Notes under the pieces: generated by a model
The model's input: the letters and a program-made list of their open reading frames with translations, nothing else
What the model was told of the DNA's origin: nothing
Databases searched by the model: none
Program-made: the position numbers and the translations under genes
Shown: in pieces, positions 49,752 to 58,615 of the stretch
How the letters are laid out: every line of letters begins with the position of its first letter
Position numbering within the stretch: position 1 is the first letter of the stretch
Origin: Streptacidiphilus jiangxiensis
GTDB lineage: Bacteria > Actinomycetota > Actinomycetes > Streptomycetales > Streptomycetaceae
Reading direction: 5' to 3'
Assembly: GCF_900109465.1 (NCBI RefSeq)
Contig: NZ_FOAZ01000016.1
Span: 133,628-197,627 of the forward strand
DNA length: 64,000 bases

Positions 49752-49768
49752 GGGCCATTCCATGGCCC
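49752..49768. promoter_or_regulatory. Palindrome after the Lrp gene
   Basis: GGGCCAT (49752-49758) and ATGGCCC (49762-49768) form a perfect dyad around TCC immediately after the Lrp-type stop codon and upstream of the permease. It may terminate the regulator transcript or be an Lrp site. Confidence 0.4.
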
Positions 49769-49909
49769 TGGTGGCCATTAGCAAGTGATCGGCCGAAATC
49801 AGTGCCGCTGACCTGCAATTCCATGTCTTGGACACCTTGACGCCATCTTTTCGCCTGCCCTGTAATGGCCGGACCACCCCGTCCGCGTCCAGCAGAGAGC
49901 CCGATACGG

Positions 49910-51373
49910 ATGACGTCCCCCACCCACGAGACCCACGAGCTGCCCAGATCGCTCGGCGTCTTCGGCGCGGTCATGCTGACGCTCTCCTGCGTCACCCCCG
50001 CCTCGTCCCTCTTCATCGTCGTCCCGCCGCTGCTGATGACCCTCGGCAGCGGGACGGTCCAGGCCCTGGTCATCGCCGCCGTCCTCTCGCTCGGCGTCGG
50101 CCTGTGCTACGCCGAACTCGGCACCCTGGTGCCGAGCGCCGGCGGCGAGTACTCGATCGTCGGGCAGTTGCTCGGCCGGATGACCGGCTGGCTGGTCTTC
50201 GTCATCTCGATCGTGTCGCTGGTCGTGATCCCGCCGATCATCGCGCTCGGCACCTCCGACTACATCGGCTCGATCGTCCACGTCGACGCCCGCTACGCCG
50301 GCGCCGTGGTGATGCTGATCGCGGTCTGCGTCGGCGTCCTGGACATCAAGTCCAACGCCCTGATCACCGGCATCTTCCTCGGCATCGAGGTGCTGGCGGC
50401 CGGACTCGTCAGCGTCCTCGGCTTCGCCCACGCCAAGCAGCCGCTGTCGACGCTGCTGCACGCCGGTGTCCCCGACGGCCACGGTCACACCTCACCGCTG
50501 ACCGTGGCCCTGCTCGTCTCCGGCCTCGCCGTCGCGCTCTTCACCTACAACGGCTTCGGCACCGCGATCTACCTCTCCGAGGACCTGATCGACCCGCGCC
50601 GCTCCGTGGCCCGCACCGTGCTGTGGTCGCTGCTGGCGGGGGTCGTTGTCATCACCGTCCCGGTGACCGCGATCTGCCTGGGCGTCAGCTCGCCCGACCA
50701 GCTGGCGGCCGGAGACCTCGTCGCGATCGTCGACTCGTGGGCCGGCACCGGCGTCGGCACCTTCGTCAGCCTCTGCATCGCGGCCGCGATCCTCAACGCC
50801 GTCATCGTCATGGTGCTGCAGAACGGCCGCGTGCTGTTCGCCTCGGCCCGCGACCGCACCTGGCCCGACCCGGTCAACCGCGCCCTCGGCCGGATCCACC
50901 CGCGCTGGGGCTCGCCCTGGGTGGCCACCCTCGGCATCGGACTGCCCGGCGTCGTGCTCGCGCTCGCCGTCGACATCAACCAGCTGCTCGGCTTCACCGG
51001 TGTCGTGGTCGCCGTCATCTACCTGCTCCTCGGCGTGGCCGCGCTCACCGCGCGCACCCGCCGTCACCGCGCCACTCGCGCCTGGCGGATGCCGCTGTGG
51101 CCGGTCGCGCCCGTCGTCACCGTCCTGTCGCTGGCCTACGTGCTGACGCAGCAGACCGCGCACGATCTGATCATCACCGGCGTCGTGCTCGCCGTGGGGG
51201 CCGCCTACTGGCTCTGCTACCTGCGCCCGCGCACCGCCACCCACTGGCAGCTCAGCCTGCCCGCCGACGAGCGCGAAGCCGAGCCCGTCGCCGGCGTGGC
51301 CGCCGAACCCGTCACCGCGAGCACCGCACGCACCGCAAGCACTGCAAGCACTGCAAGCACGGAGATCCTGTGA
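49910..51373 (+). CDS. APC-superfamily amino acid/amine permease
   Basis: This 487-residue permease has twelve or more membrane helices: LGVFGAVMLTLSCVTPASSL, AGGEYSIVGQLLGRMTGWLV, FTYNGFGTAIYLSEDLIDPR and MVLQNGRVLFASARDRTWPD are APC landmarks. The ATG at 49910 is chosen over 49865 because the MTSPTHET start fits the family. The C-terminal tail contains GCAAGCACT-type codon repeats (TAS/STA). The amidohydrolase gene starts inside its stop (GTGA), so both are translated together. Confidence 0.87.
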   Translation: MTSPTHETHELPRSLGVFGAVMLTLSCVTPASSLFIVVPPLLMTLGSGTVQALVIAAVLSLGVGLCYAELGTLVPSAGGEYSIVGQLLGRMTGWLVFVISIVSLVVIPPIIALGTSDYIGSIVHVDARYAGAVVMLIAVCVGVLDIKSNALITGIFLGIEVLAAGLVSVLGFAHAKQPLSTLLHAGVPDGHGHTSPLTVALLVSGLAVALFTYNGFGTAIYLSEDLIDPRRSVARTVLWSLLAGVVVITVPVTAICLGVSSPDQLAAGDLVAIVDSWAGTGVGTFVSLCIAAAILNAVIVMVLQNGRVLFASARDRTWPDPVNRALGRIHPRWGSPWVATLGIGLPGVVLALAVDINQLLGFTGVVVAVIYLLLGVAALTARTRRHRATRAWRMPLWPVAPVVTVLSLAYVLTQQTAHDLIITGVVLAVGAAYWLCYLRPRTATHWQLSLPADEREAEPVAGVAAEPVTASTARTASTASTASTEIL

Positions 51374-53034
51374 ACCGCCCCGCCGACCTGATCGTCCACA
51401 ACGCCCACGTCCACACCGTCGACCCCGACCTCCCGCGCGCCGAGGCCGTCGCCGTCCGCGACGGCGAGATCGTCTGGGTCGGTGACGCGGACGGCTGGAC
51501 CGCGTGGCAGGGCCCCGCCACCGAGGTCGTCGACGCCCGCGGCCGCCTGCTGCTGCCCGGCTTCATCGACGCGCACAACCACGTCCGCCTCGGCTCGGAC
51601 GCCGCCTGCGTCCAACTCGCCGGAGCCCGCAGCCTGGAGGAGATCGGCGCGCGGATCACGGCCTGGCTGGCGCAGCACCCGGACGCCGACTGGGTCGAGG
51701 CCGAGGCCTTCGACTACTCCGCGATCCCGGACGGCCGGATGCCCACCGCCGCCGACCTCGACGCGTTCACCGGCGACCGCCCCGCGCTCGTGCTGAGCTA
51801 CGACGTGCACACCGCCTGGCTCAACACCGCCGCACTGCGCCGCCTCGGCATCGACGCGGCCACCGTTCAGACGGCCTACGGCACCGTGCAGAAGCACCCG
51901 GAGACCGGCGAACCCACCGGCTTCCTCACCGACTTCGCCGTCCGCGGCCTCTCCCGCGCCGGCCACCGCGCGCTGCGCGAGGCGGGGGTGCCCTGGGCCC
52001 ACCCGGACCGTCAGTACCAACGGCTCTGCGGCAGCCTCGACATGGCGGCCGCCTACGGCATCACGACCGTCGTCGAGCCGCAGAACTCCCTCGACGACCT
52101 GGAGCTGTTCGAGCGGGCCTCCGCCGAGGGGCGGCTGCGTTCGCGGCTCGTCGCCGCACTGTTCCACCCGCGCGGCACCACCGAGGCGGACCTGGCCGAG
52201 TTCGCCGAGGCCGCGCAGCGCTTCGACGGCGACCGCATTCGGGTCGGTCCGCTCAAGCTCTACATCGACGACGTCGTCGAGCCGCACACCGCCGCCCTGC
52301 TGGAGCCCTACGCCGGCCACGCCCACCACCGCGGCGAGACCTTCTACCCGCCGGCCGAGTTCGCCACGACCGTCGCCGCGCTGGACGCGGCGGGCTTCCA
52401 GCTCTTCGTCCACGCCACCGGCGACCGCGGCATCCGCACCGTCCTCGACGCTTTCGAGCACGCCCGCACGGTCAACGGCCCGCACGACGCCCGCCACCAG
52501 GTCGTCCACGTCGAGTGCCTGGACCCCGCCGACACCCCGCGCTTCGCGCAGCTCGACGTCGTCGCCTGCATGCAGCCGCGGCACTGCGCGCCGGACATCG
52601 CCGGCCCCGGACAGGACTGGGCGGAGGCCGTCGGCAAGGAACGGTGGACCAAGGCCTGGCCGATGCGCACGCTGCACGCGTCCGGCGCGCGTCTGGCCTT
52701 CTCCAGCGACTGGAACGTCGCCGAGATGGACCCGATGGTGGGCCTGTTCACCGCCGTCACCCGCGAGGGCCTGACCGGCGGCCCCGCCTGGATGCCCGAG
52801 GAGACCGTCGACCTGGCCACCGCGATCCACGGCTACACGATGGGCAGCGCCTGGGCCAACCATCTCGACCGGCGGCTCGGCTCGATCACCGTCGGCAAGC
52901 AGGCCGATCTCGTCCTGCTCTCCCGGGACCTCTTCGCGATCGAGGACCCGCGCGAGATCCTCGACACCGTGGTCGACCTGTCGACCGTGGGCGGCCAGAT
53001 CGTCGTCGGCCAGATCGTGGCGCGCCGCCCCTGA
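51370..53034 (+). CDS. YtcJ-like metal-dependent amidohydrolase
   Basis: This 554-residue amidohydrolase-3 protein has HxH in FIDAHNHVRLGSDAA, GPLKLYIDDVVEPHTAALL, FVHATGDRGIRTV, HVECLDP and the catalytic aspartate in AFSSDWNVAEMDP, then GKQADLVLLSRDLF. It shares the order of motifs and its permease neighbour with the gene at 42679, although the two sequences have clearly diverged. The GTG start overlaps the permease stop by 4 bp. Its substrate is presumably what the permease imports. Confidence 0.86.
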   Translation: MNRPADLIVHNAHVHTVDPDLPRAEAVAVRDGEIVWVGDADGWTAWQGPATEVVDARGRLLLPGFIDAHNHVRLGSDAACVQLAGARSLEEIGARITAWLAQHPDADWVEAEAFDYSAIPDGRMPTAADLDAFTGDRPALVLSYDVHTAWLNTAALRRLGIDAATVQTAYGTVQKHPETGEPTGFLTDFAVRGLSRAGHRALREAGVPWAHPDRQYQRLCGSLDMAAAYGITTVVEPQNSLDDLELFERASAEGRLRSRLVAALFHPRGTTEADLAEFAEAAQRFDGDRIRVGPLKLYIDDVVEPHTAALLEPYAGHAHHRGETFYPPAEFATTVAALDAAGFQLFVHATGDRGIRTVLDAFEHARTVNGPHDARHQVVHVECLDPADTPRFAQLDVVACMQPRHCAPDIAGPGQDWAEAVGKERWTKAWPMRTLHASGARLAFSSDWNVAEMDPMVGLFTAVTREGLTGGPAWMPEETVDLATAIHGYTMGSAWANHLDRRLGSITVGKQADLVLLSRDLFAIEDPREILDTVVDLSTVGGQIVVGQIVARRP

Positions 53035-53174
53035 CCCCCACACCAGATCCAACTGCGGGGACGACTCGATCGTTCCCGTTCCGGATGTGATGTTCCACCA
53101 GCCCCGCCGCCCTGGTGCCACCCCATGTGACCTGCGCATACTCCTCGTCGGACGAACCGACGTGAGGGGACGCA

Positions 53175-54089
53175 GTGGGGGACGCAGTGGTCGCGGCGAC
53201 GACGGCAGCAGCAGCGGCGGGGACGTGGAAGCTGGGGGATCTGGTGGTCAACCGCATCGGCTACGGCACGATGCGCCTGACCGGCAACGGCATGATGGGC
53301 AACTCCGACGGCGCGCCCGTCGACCGCGACGGCGCCGTGCGGCTGCTGCGCGACGCGGTCGAACAGGGCGTCAACCACATCGACACCGCCTCCTTCTACT
53401 TCTCGGCGCTGCGCTCCGCGAACGAGCTCGTCAACCGGGCACTCTCGTCGCGCTACGACGAGCTGGTGGTGGTCACCAAGGTCGGCCCGGGCCGCGACCC
53501 GTCCGGCCAGTGGACCGACACCGCCCGTCCGGACCAGTTGCGCGGCCAGGTCGAGGAGAACCTGCGTCAGCTCGGCCGCGACCACCTGGACGTGGTGAAC
53601 CTGCGCCGCAACGGTCCGACGACGGACGATGTCACCGAGCACTTCGGTGCACTGGCCGAGCTGCAGCAGGCCGGCCTGATCCGGCACCTCGGGATCTCGG
53701 CCGTGCGTCCGGAGCATCTGGCCCAGGCACAGCAGATCGCCCCGGTGGTGTGCGTCCAGAACGCCTACAGCCTCGACCGGCGCACCGCCGACAACAACGG
53801 GCTGACGGAGCTGTGCCGGGAGCAGGGGATCGCCTTCGTCCCGTTCTTCGCGGTCTCCGGCCTCAAGCGCGAAGCGGCGGCCGGGGACGAGCTGGACGCC
53901 CGCGTCCTGCAGGTGGCCGGCGCCCACGGCGTGACGCCCGCCCAGGTGCGCCTGGCCTGGACCCTGCACCAGGGCCCGAACGTCCTGGCCATCCCCGGCA
54001 CCACCAACCCGAAGCACCTCGCCGAGAACATCGCCGCAGGCGCGCTGCGCCTGACCGACGAGGACCTGGCCGTGCTCGACCGGGCCTGA
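53175..54089 (+). CDS. Aldo/keto reductase
   Basis: This 304-residue reductase has IGYGTMRLTG, the catalytic aspartate and tyrosine in HIDTASFYF, and lysine in VVVTKVGPG. The usual histidine position reads DVVNLRRNG, arginine or asparagine instead of His. QNAYSLDRR and IPGTTNPKHLAENI support the NADPH site. This is similar to a known AKR subgroup lacking the histidine, so activity may be retained. The start is GTG 53175. It is a single gene; substrate unknown. Confidence 0.87.
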   Translation: MGDAVVAATTAAAAAGTWKLGDLVVNRIGYGTMRLTGNGMMGNSDGAPVDRDGAVRLLRDAVEQGVNHIDTASFYFSALRSANELVNRALSSRYDELVVVTKVGPGRDPSGQWTDTARPDQLRGQVEENLRQLGRDHLDVVNLRRNGPTTDDVTEHFGALAELQQAGLIRHLGISAVRPEHLAQAQQIAPVVCVQNAYSLDRRTADNNGLTELCREQGIAFVPFFAVSGLKREAAAGDELDARVLQVAGAHGVTPAQVRLAWTLHQGPNVLAIPGTTNPKHLAENIAAGALRLTDEDLAVLDRA

Positions 54090-54155
54090 CGCCTCACACC
54101 TGACGCCTCAGCCTCACGCCCCAGCGCACCCGCTCACCCGCCCGCCCGGTCGCCG

Positions 54156-55421
54156 TCAGACGGTGACCGGGACGGCGGCGTCCTCCCGAGCCGCCGCCTC
54201 GGCGAGTGCCGCGTCGATGCGGCTGTTGCTGGTGAAGCGCGCCGCGACGACCACCATCACGCCCAGCACCGCCGCGCCGAAGAGGAACGGGGCCCGCAGC
54301 CCGGCCACCGTGGCCAGCCAGCCGCCGAACAGGGCGCCGGCCGGGCCCGCGCTGCGCGACAGCAGGCGGGAGGCGGCGGTGACCCGCCCCATCAGCTCGT
54401 CCGGGACGATCGCCTGACGGGTGGAGCCGCCGAGCACCATCGTGGCGCCCATGGCGGCGCCCAGCACGGCGAATCCGGCGCCCGCCACGACGGCGTTCGG
54501 GGCCAGCCCGATGCCGAGAAGCGCCACCGCCTCCACGGCCGCCGTCAGGGTGAGCGTGCCGCCGGTGCCGAAGCGGTCCGAGAGCCACCCCGCGAGCGCT
54601 GTCCCCGAGAGGCCGCCCACCGCCTCGGCGGTGAGGAAGACACCGTAGAGGGCGGCGCCCAGGTGCAGGGTGTCGTGCACGTACAGGGCCAGCACCGCGC
54701 CGACGCCGAGGAAGGCGAAGTTGCCGACGGCCGGACGCAGCGCCAGCCCCAGCAGCAGACGGTGTCGCAGCAGGTAGAGCGCGCCCTCGCGGGCGTCCGC
54801 CAGCACGGAGGTGCGGGAGGCCCGCGGCTTGGCCGGGGTCGGCGGCAGCGAACGGATCATCAGCGCGCTGAACAGGAACGTCGCGGCTTCGACCGCGAGT
54901 GGTACCGAGCGTCCGAGCGCGAAGAGCAGGCCGCCGGCGGGCGGGCCCACGAAGCCCTCCAGTGCCTGGCCGGTGCCCTGGAGCCGGGAGTTGGCCCGCT
55001 GCAGCGTCTCCGGATCCCGCCCGAGGAGGGTGGGGAGATAGGCCCCGGAGGCGCTGTCGAAGAAGATCTGGCCGACCCCGAGCAGGAACGCGGTCGCGCA
55101 CAGCACGGCGATGTTCGCCCCACCGGCGGCCGCCACCAGGGCGAAGACGCCGATCAGGGCGAACCGGGCACTGTCCGTCACCCACAGCACCCGGCGCCGG
55201 TCCCAGCGGTCCACCAGCGCGCCGCCGATCAGGCCGAGGAAGAGCCAGGGCAGCAGTGCGCAGGCCTCGACGGTGCTGAACACCATCGGATCGTGCGTCA
55301 GCCCGAGGGCCAGCAGCGGGAGTGCGGTGTAGTAGATGCCGTCGCCGAGCGCGGAGACGCCGGAGGCGGCCCAGATGCGGTGGAACTCGGACGGCAGGGG
55401 AGCCTTCGTGCGTATCGTCAC
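54156..55421 (-). CDS. MFS transporter, enterobactin-exporter (EntS) type
   Basis: This 421-residue protein has twelve membrane segments, with IWAASGVSALGDGIYYTALP at the first helix and GGALVDRWDRRRVLWVTD as the loop 2-3 motif, the layout of MFS_3/EntS-like exporters. The start is GTG 55421, overlapping the stop of the upstream ArsR-type gene, so the pair forms an operon with the regulator first. It probably exports a small molecule sensed by that regulator. Confidence 0.85.
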   Translation of the reverse strand: MTIRTKAPLPSEFHRIWAASGVSALGDGIYYTALPLLALGLTHDPMVFSTVEACALLPWLFLGLIGGALVDRWDRRRVLWVTDSARFALIGVFALVAAAGGANIAVLCATAFLLGVGQIFFDSASGAYLPTLLGRDPETLQRANSRLQGTGQALEGFVGPPAGGLLFALGRSVPLAVEAATFLFSALMIRSLPPTPAKPRASRTSVLADAREGALYLLRHRLLLGLALRPAVGNFAFLGVGAVLALYVHDTLHLGAALYGVFLTAEAVGGLSGTALAGWLSDRFGTGGTLTLTAAVEAVALLGIGLAPNAVVAGAGFAVLGAAMGATMVLGGSTRQAIVPDELMGRVTAASRLLSRSAGPAGALFGGWLATVAGLRAPFLFGAAVLGVMVVVAARFTSNSRIDAALAEAAAREDAAVPVTV

Positions 55422-56005
55422 TCGCCGCCACTTTCGCTGTCAGTGCTGCCCGGCCGGTCCTCGGCGGCCGCACGCTCCGCGGCCAGCGGGTCGTTGGGCC
55501 GGTAGAAGGCCAGGAGCAGGTCGGCCGCGGGCTCGGCGGGGTCGCTGGCGGCGGCCAGCTCCTCGGCCAACGCCCGGACCTTGACCTTGAATGCGTCGAA
55601 CGCGGAGACGCTGAGCCGGGCGTGCTTGAGGTGCACGAGACGCTGGTCCACGTTCGGCGAGGCCTCCATGTCCGCCAGCGCGTGGCGCACCAGGTGCTCG
55701 GTCGAGCCGTCGCCCGCCGAGGGGAGCCGGATCGCCTTGGCGGCGATGGCGTAGTACCGCTCGGTCACCCCGCGCACCTGGCGGGTCTCCACGACGTGGA
55801 CCAGGCCGGCCTTGGCCAGCACCTTGACGTGGTGGTTCGAGCTGCCCTTGGCGATGCCGAGACGTTCGGCGATCTGGGTGATGGTCGCCGGGCCGTCGCG
55901 CAGGACGCGCAGGACCCGGTGGCGGGCGAGGCTGCCGACGGCCTTCAGCTGTTCGTCGGTCCGGACGTCGAAGACGTCCTCGGGGGGTTCTTGTTGATCA
56001 ACCAC
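55418..56005 (-). CDS. ArsR/winged-helix transcriptional regulator
   Basis: This 195-residue protein has an ArsR-type winged helix: LKAVGSLARHRVLRVLRDGP, then ITQIAERLGIAKGSSNHHVK VLAKAGLV and wing ERYYAIAAKAI. The C-terminal ~85 residues are helical and similar to the DUF5937-free, MFS-linked ArsR group. The GTG at 56005 is chosen; no ribosome-binding site is visible, so it may be leaderless. Two identical-type dyads lie just upstream (56016-56050). It is coupled to the MFS gene. Confidence 0.82.
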   Translation of the reverse strand: MVDQQEPPEDVFDVRTDEQLKAVGSLARHRVLRVLRDGPATITQIAERLGIAKGSSNHHVKVLAKAGLVHVVETRQVRGVTERYYAIAAKAIRLPSAGDGSTEHLVRHALADMEASPNVDQRLVHLKHARLSVSAFDAFKVKVRALAEELAAASDPAEPAADLLLAFYRPNDPLAAERAAAEDRPGSTDSESGGE

Positions 56006-56015
56006 GGCACAATGG

Positions 56016-56050
56016 TCAAGGAGTCTTGACCGACAGTCAAGAGATTTTGA
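56016..56050. promoter_or_regulatory. Tandem TCAA-N6-TTGA operators
   Basis: TCAA (56016-56019) and TTGA (56026-56029) form one dyad, extended to GGTCAAG-GAGT-CTTGACC at 56014-56031. TCAA (56037-56040) and TTGA (56047-56050) form a second. Their centres are 21 bp apart, two helical turns. They are immediately upstream of the ArsR-type start at 56005. Confidence 0.65.
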
Positions 56051-56085
56051 CCATTCGTCGCGCGGGTTGCTCCGGGCCGCGCCCG

Positions 56086-56604
56086 CTAGGCCCCGGATCG
56101 CTCCAACAGGCCACGCACGTAGGCGGCCTGACCCGCATGCTGGAGATCGTCCGAGACCACGCTGACCAGCCGTACGGCCGCCGTGACCGGCGGGTCCCAG
56201 CGGGTGTCCACGACCCGGTCGAGGTGGTGGATCCCGGGGCCGCGCAGGAAGACGAGGGTGCGCTCGTGCACGTCGTCGTGGTAGCCGAGCAGCAGCTCCG
56301 GGCCGATCCCGTGCACCGCGGCGACCTGGCGCGCGGTGTGCGCGTAGCCGGTGGCCTCGGGTGCGAACGGCAGCCCGAACCGCTGGTGCCAGCCGTCCTC
56401 GGTCCAGGCCTGTTGACGCTCCGCCAGGTCGCTGACGTGGTCGTCCTGGATCCGGGTCAGGTGCCACACCAGCCAGGCGATCGAGTTGGCCGCGTCGTCC
56501 GGCTGGAAGGCCAGCTGTTCGGGCGAGAGGCCGGCGACGGTCTCGTGGACGATCTCACGGACCCTGTCGAAGGAGTCGCCGAGCAGCTCGGTCGCGATGG
56601 TCAA
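56086..56604 (-). CDS. DinB-family (DUF664) protein
   Basis: This 172-residue protein has the DinB four-helix bundle pattern with putative metal-binding histidines at AWLVWHLTRIQDDHVSDLAE and SDDLQHAGQAAYVRGLLE, the classic DUF664 end. The TTG start at 56604 is supported by GGGAGAG upstream and overlaps the MFS stop by 4 bp. DinB-type proteins include mycothiol- or bacillithiol-dependent S-transferases, a plausible role in an actinomycete making mycothiol. Coupled to an MFS exporter, so a detoxification role is possible. Confidence 0.83.
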   Translation of the reverse strand: MTIATELLGDSFDRVREIVHETVAGLSPEQLAFQPDDAANSIAWLVWHLTRIQDDHVSDLAERQQAWTEDGWHQRFGLPFAPEATGYAHTARQVAAVHGIGPELLLGYHDDVHERTLVFLRGPGIHHLDRVVDTRWDPPVTAAVRLVSVVSDDLQHAGQAAYVRGLLERSGA

Positions 56605-57884
56605 GGCTCTCTCCCGTCCACCAGGCCGTCCCCCGAAGCGACCATAGCCCGCGCCTCGCCCACCCGCGCGGGCAGCGGCGCCGGTGCGGCCGTCGGCGGG
56701 ACGTCCCGGGTGACCCGAAGGTGGACCGCGGCCAGCACCACGCAGAGCCCGGCGGAGGACGACCACAGCAGGCCCGCGCCCGCGCGGGCCAGCAGTTGCG
56801 TGCCGACCAGCGGTGCGAGCGTGGCCGCCACGCCCCAGCTGGAGCCGAAGACGGCGAGGTAGCGGCCGCTGCCGCCGGGTGGCGCGAGGTCGGCCACGAG
56901 CGCGTAGGCGCGTCCCATCACCAGCAGGTCGCCCACGCTCCAGACGGCGGAGGCGACCGCGAGCGCCGGCAGCGACCGTCCGACCGCGTAACCGAGCAGC
57001 CCGGCGGCGAGCAGCAGGTGGGCGAGCGCCAGGGCGACGGGGGTGGTCAGCCGCGTCAGCCAGGGGAGTCGGACGAGGGGCTGGGCCAGCACTGCGGCGG
57101 CCGCGGCGGCCGTGAACAGCAGCCCGGCGTCGGCGGCGGGCCGGCCCTGGCGGGCGAGGGCGAGCGGCAGCGTCATCACGGTGAGCTGGTTGACCAGCGC
57201 GTAGGCGGAACCGGTGGCGAGCAGGGTGCGCAGCGCCCGGTCCCGCAGCGGGCGCACGTCCTGCTGCGGTCGCGCGTCCTGCCGCGGCGTCGGCGCGGGC
57301 GAGGCGGGTGCGCGCGTCGCCGGCCGGTCGTGGGGCAGGGCGAGGCGGACGAACAACGCGCACAGCAGGCACGTCCCGGCGTCGGCGACGAAGAGCAGCC
57401 GCAGGTCCCAGTGCCCGAGCAGTGCGGCGAGCAGCCCCGCGCCGATCGCTCCCGCGGCCAGTGCCCCGCTGAACAGGCTGAACGCGCGCACTCGCTGTGA
57501 CGGCGGGACGGACTCGCTGATGATCGCTTGGCTGGGCGGCTCGTACAGCTCGAAGGCCAGGCCCAGCAGGACGGCCCCGGCCACCGCCCAGCCCAGCGAG
57601 GCCGAGGCGGCGAGCGCCAGTTGGGCCAGGGCGCAGCCGCACAGCCCGAGCGCGATGGTGGCCCGCGGACCGATCCGGTCGGCGAGCCGGCCGCCGGCCA
57701 GTCGGGAGGGGATCGTCGCGAGCCCGAACGCGGCCGTGACCAGCCCGGCCGTGGCCAGGCCCGCCCCGTGGACGGCGCAGACCAGCGCTGTCAGGAACGG
57801 GAGCGAGAAGGCGCCGAGGCGGTTGACGACGCGCGCGAGCAGGAGCAGCCGCACCGTGCGGGGGAGTGGTTCGGCGGCCGTCAC
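56601..57884 (-). CDS. MFS transporter
   Basis: This 427-residue protein has twelve membrane segments, with SRLAGGRLADRIGPRATIAL (loop 2-3) and AFELYEPPSQAIISESVPPS QRVRAFS (periplasmic/central signature). A charged central loop (PTPRQDARPQQDVRPLRDRA) separates the halves. The profile is a drug or metabolite exporter of the MFS_1 family. It is upstream of and coupled to the DinB gene, and divergent from the CGNR gene at 57964 across a 16-bp-spaced dyad (57900-57929). Confidence 0.84.
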   Translation of the reverse strand: MTAAEPLPRTVRLLLLARVVNRLGAFSLPFLTALVCAVHGAGLATAGLVTAAFGLATIPSRLAGGRLADRIGPRATIALGLCGCALAQLALAASASLGWAVAGAVLLGLAFELYEPPSQAIISESVPPSQRVRAFSLFSGALAAGAIGAGLLAALLGHWDLRLLFVADAGTCLLCALFVRLALPHDRPATRAPASPAPTPRQDARPQQDVRPLRDRALRTLLATGSAYALVNQLTVMTLPLALARQGRPAADAGLLFTAAAAAAVLAQPLVRLPWLTRLTTPVALALAHLLLAAGLLGYAVGRSLPALAVASAVWSVGDLLVMGRAYALVADLAPPGGSGRYLAVFGSSWGVAATLAPLVGTQLLARAGAGLLWSSSAGLCVVLAAVHLRVTRDVPPTAAPAPLPARVGEARAMVASGDGLVDGREP

Positions 57885-57899
57885 GGCGGCATCCTCCCG

Positions 57900-57929
57900 G
57901 TCACTGGTGAATCGGATAATGTCAGTGAC
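57900..57929. promoter_or_regulatory. Divergent promoter region with dyad and -10 element
   Basis: GTCACTG (57900-57906) is mirrored by CAGTGAC (57923-57929). GATAAT at 57915-57920 is a likely -10 for the rightward CGNR gene. The dyad brackets this -10, a repressor layout. Confidence 0.45.
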
Positions 57930-57963
57930 GATGACCGTAGGTCGGAGAGAGGTAACTGGTCAA

Positions 57964-58527
57964 GTGTTGTTCGACAGTCACATGAGTGCCCTGCTGGACG
58001 CCTCCGTCGCGCTCGTCAACGCCCTCACCGACGGCGAGGCGCGCGGGCGTGAGTACGCCGCGCCCGAGGGGGTGGAGCGCGTCGGCGCGGTCCGGGTGGT
58101 CCTGAACGCCGGGCCGGATCTCGATGCCCCGGCCGCCGATCGACTCGCTGCCACCGCCGGCGAACTGCGCACCGTCTTCGAGGCCGTGGCCGCCGACCGG
58201 CTCGACGACGCCGCGCGTGCACTCAACGCCCTGCTGCGCGACACCGGCGCCCGGCCTCAGCTCGACCGGGCCCCCGGCGAACCGTGGCAGGTGCACTTCC
58301 ACGGCGCCGACGACTCCTACGCCGTCGGCTGGAGCGCCGGCTGCGCCACCGGCCTGGCCATGGCCGTCGGCGGCGACTACGCCGGTCGCCTCGGCGTCTG
58401 CGCGGCCCCGCGCTGCGACCGCGTGTACGTGGACACCTCGCGCAACGCCGGTCGCCAGTTCTGCTCGACGGCCTGCCAGAACCGGGTCAAGGCGGCCGCA
58501 TTCCGCGCCCGCCGCACGGACGGCTGA
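57964..58527 (+). CDS. CGNR zinc-finger protein with ABATE domain
   Basis: This 187-residue protein has an N-terminal ABATE-like domain (VLFDSHMSALLDASVALVNA; VHFHGADDSYAVGWSAGCAT) and a C-terminal CGNR-type zinc ribbon: CAAPRCDRVYVDTSRN, then CSTACQNRVKAAAF (C-x4-C...C-x3-C). CGNR proteins bind DNA and ABATE senses small ligands, so it is a likely one-component regulator. The start is GTG 57964 or ATG 57931. It is divergent from the MFS-DinB operon, a probable target. Confidence 0.85.
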   Translation: MLFDSHMSALLDASVALVNALTDGEARGREYAAPEGVERVGAVRVVLNAGPDLDAPAADRLAATAGELRTVFEAVAADRLDDAARALNALLRDTGARPQLDRAPGEPWQVHFHGADDSYAVGWSAGCATGLAMAVGGDYAGRLGVCAAPRCDRVYVDTSRNAGRQFCSTACQNRVKAAAFRARRTDG

Positions 58528-58565
58528 CCGAACCCGGATCGCTGTGCGGCTGAGCGCCACAACGC

Positions 58566-58603
58566 GGACGGGGGCGTGGGGCAGAAGCCCCACGCCCCCG
58601 TCC
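58566..58603. terminator. Strong bidirectional terminator
   Basis: A perfect 17-bp stem pairs 58566-58582 with 58587-58603 around AGAA. It sits between the rightward CGNR stop (58527) and the leftward MFS stop (58616), and should end both transcripts. Confidence 0.88.
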
Positions 58604-58615
58604 GGGTGTCGCCGA

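Noticed and set aside
51330-51362. GCAAGCACT direct repeats
   Set aside because: They are codon repeats in the low-complexity end of the permease, too short and too few to be a separate element.
49828-53034. 1068-residue open frame containing the amidohydrolase
   Set aside because: The upstream half is a frame shadow of the APC permease; the GTG at 51370, with a 4-bp overlap, is the real start.
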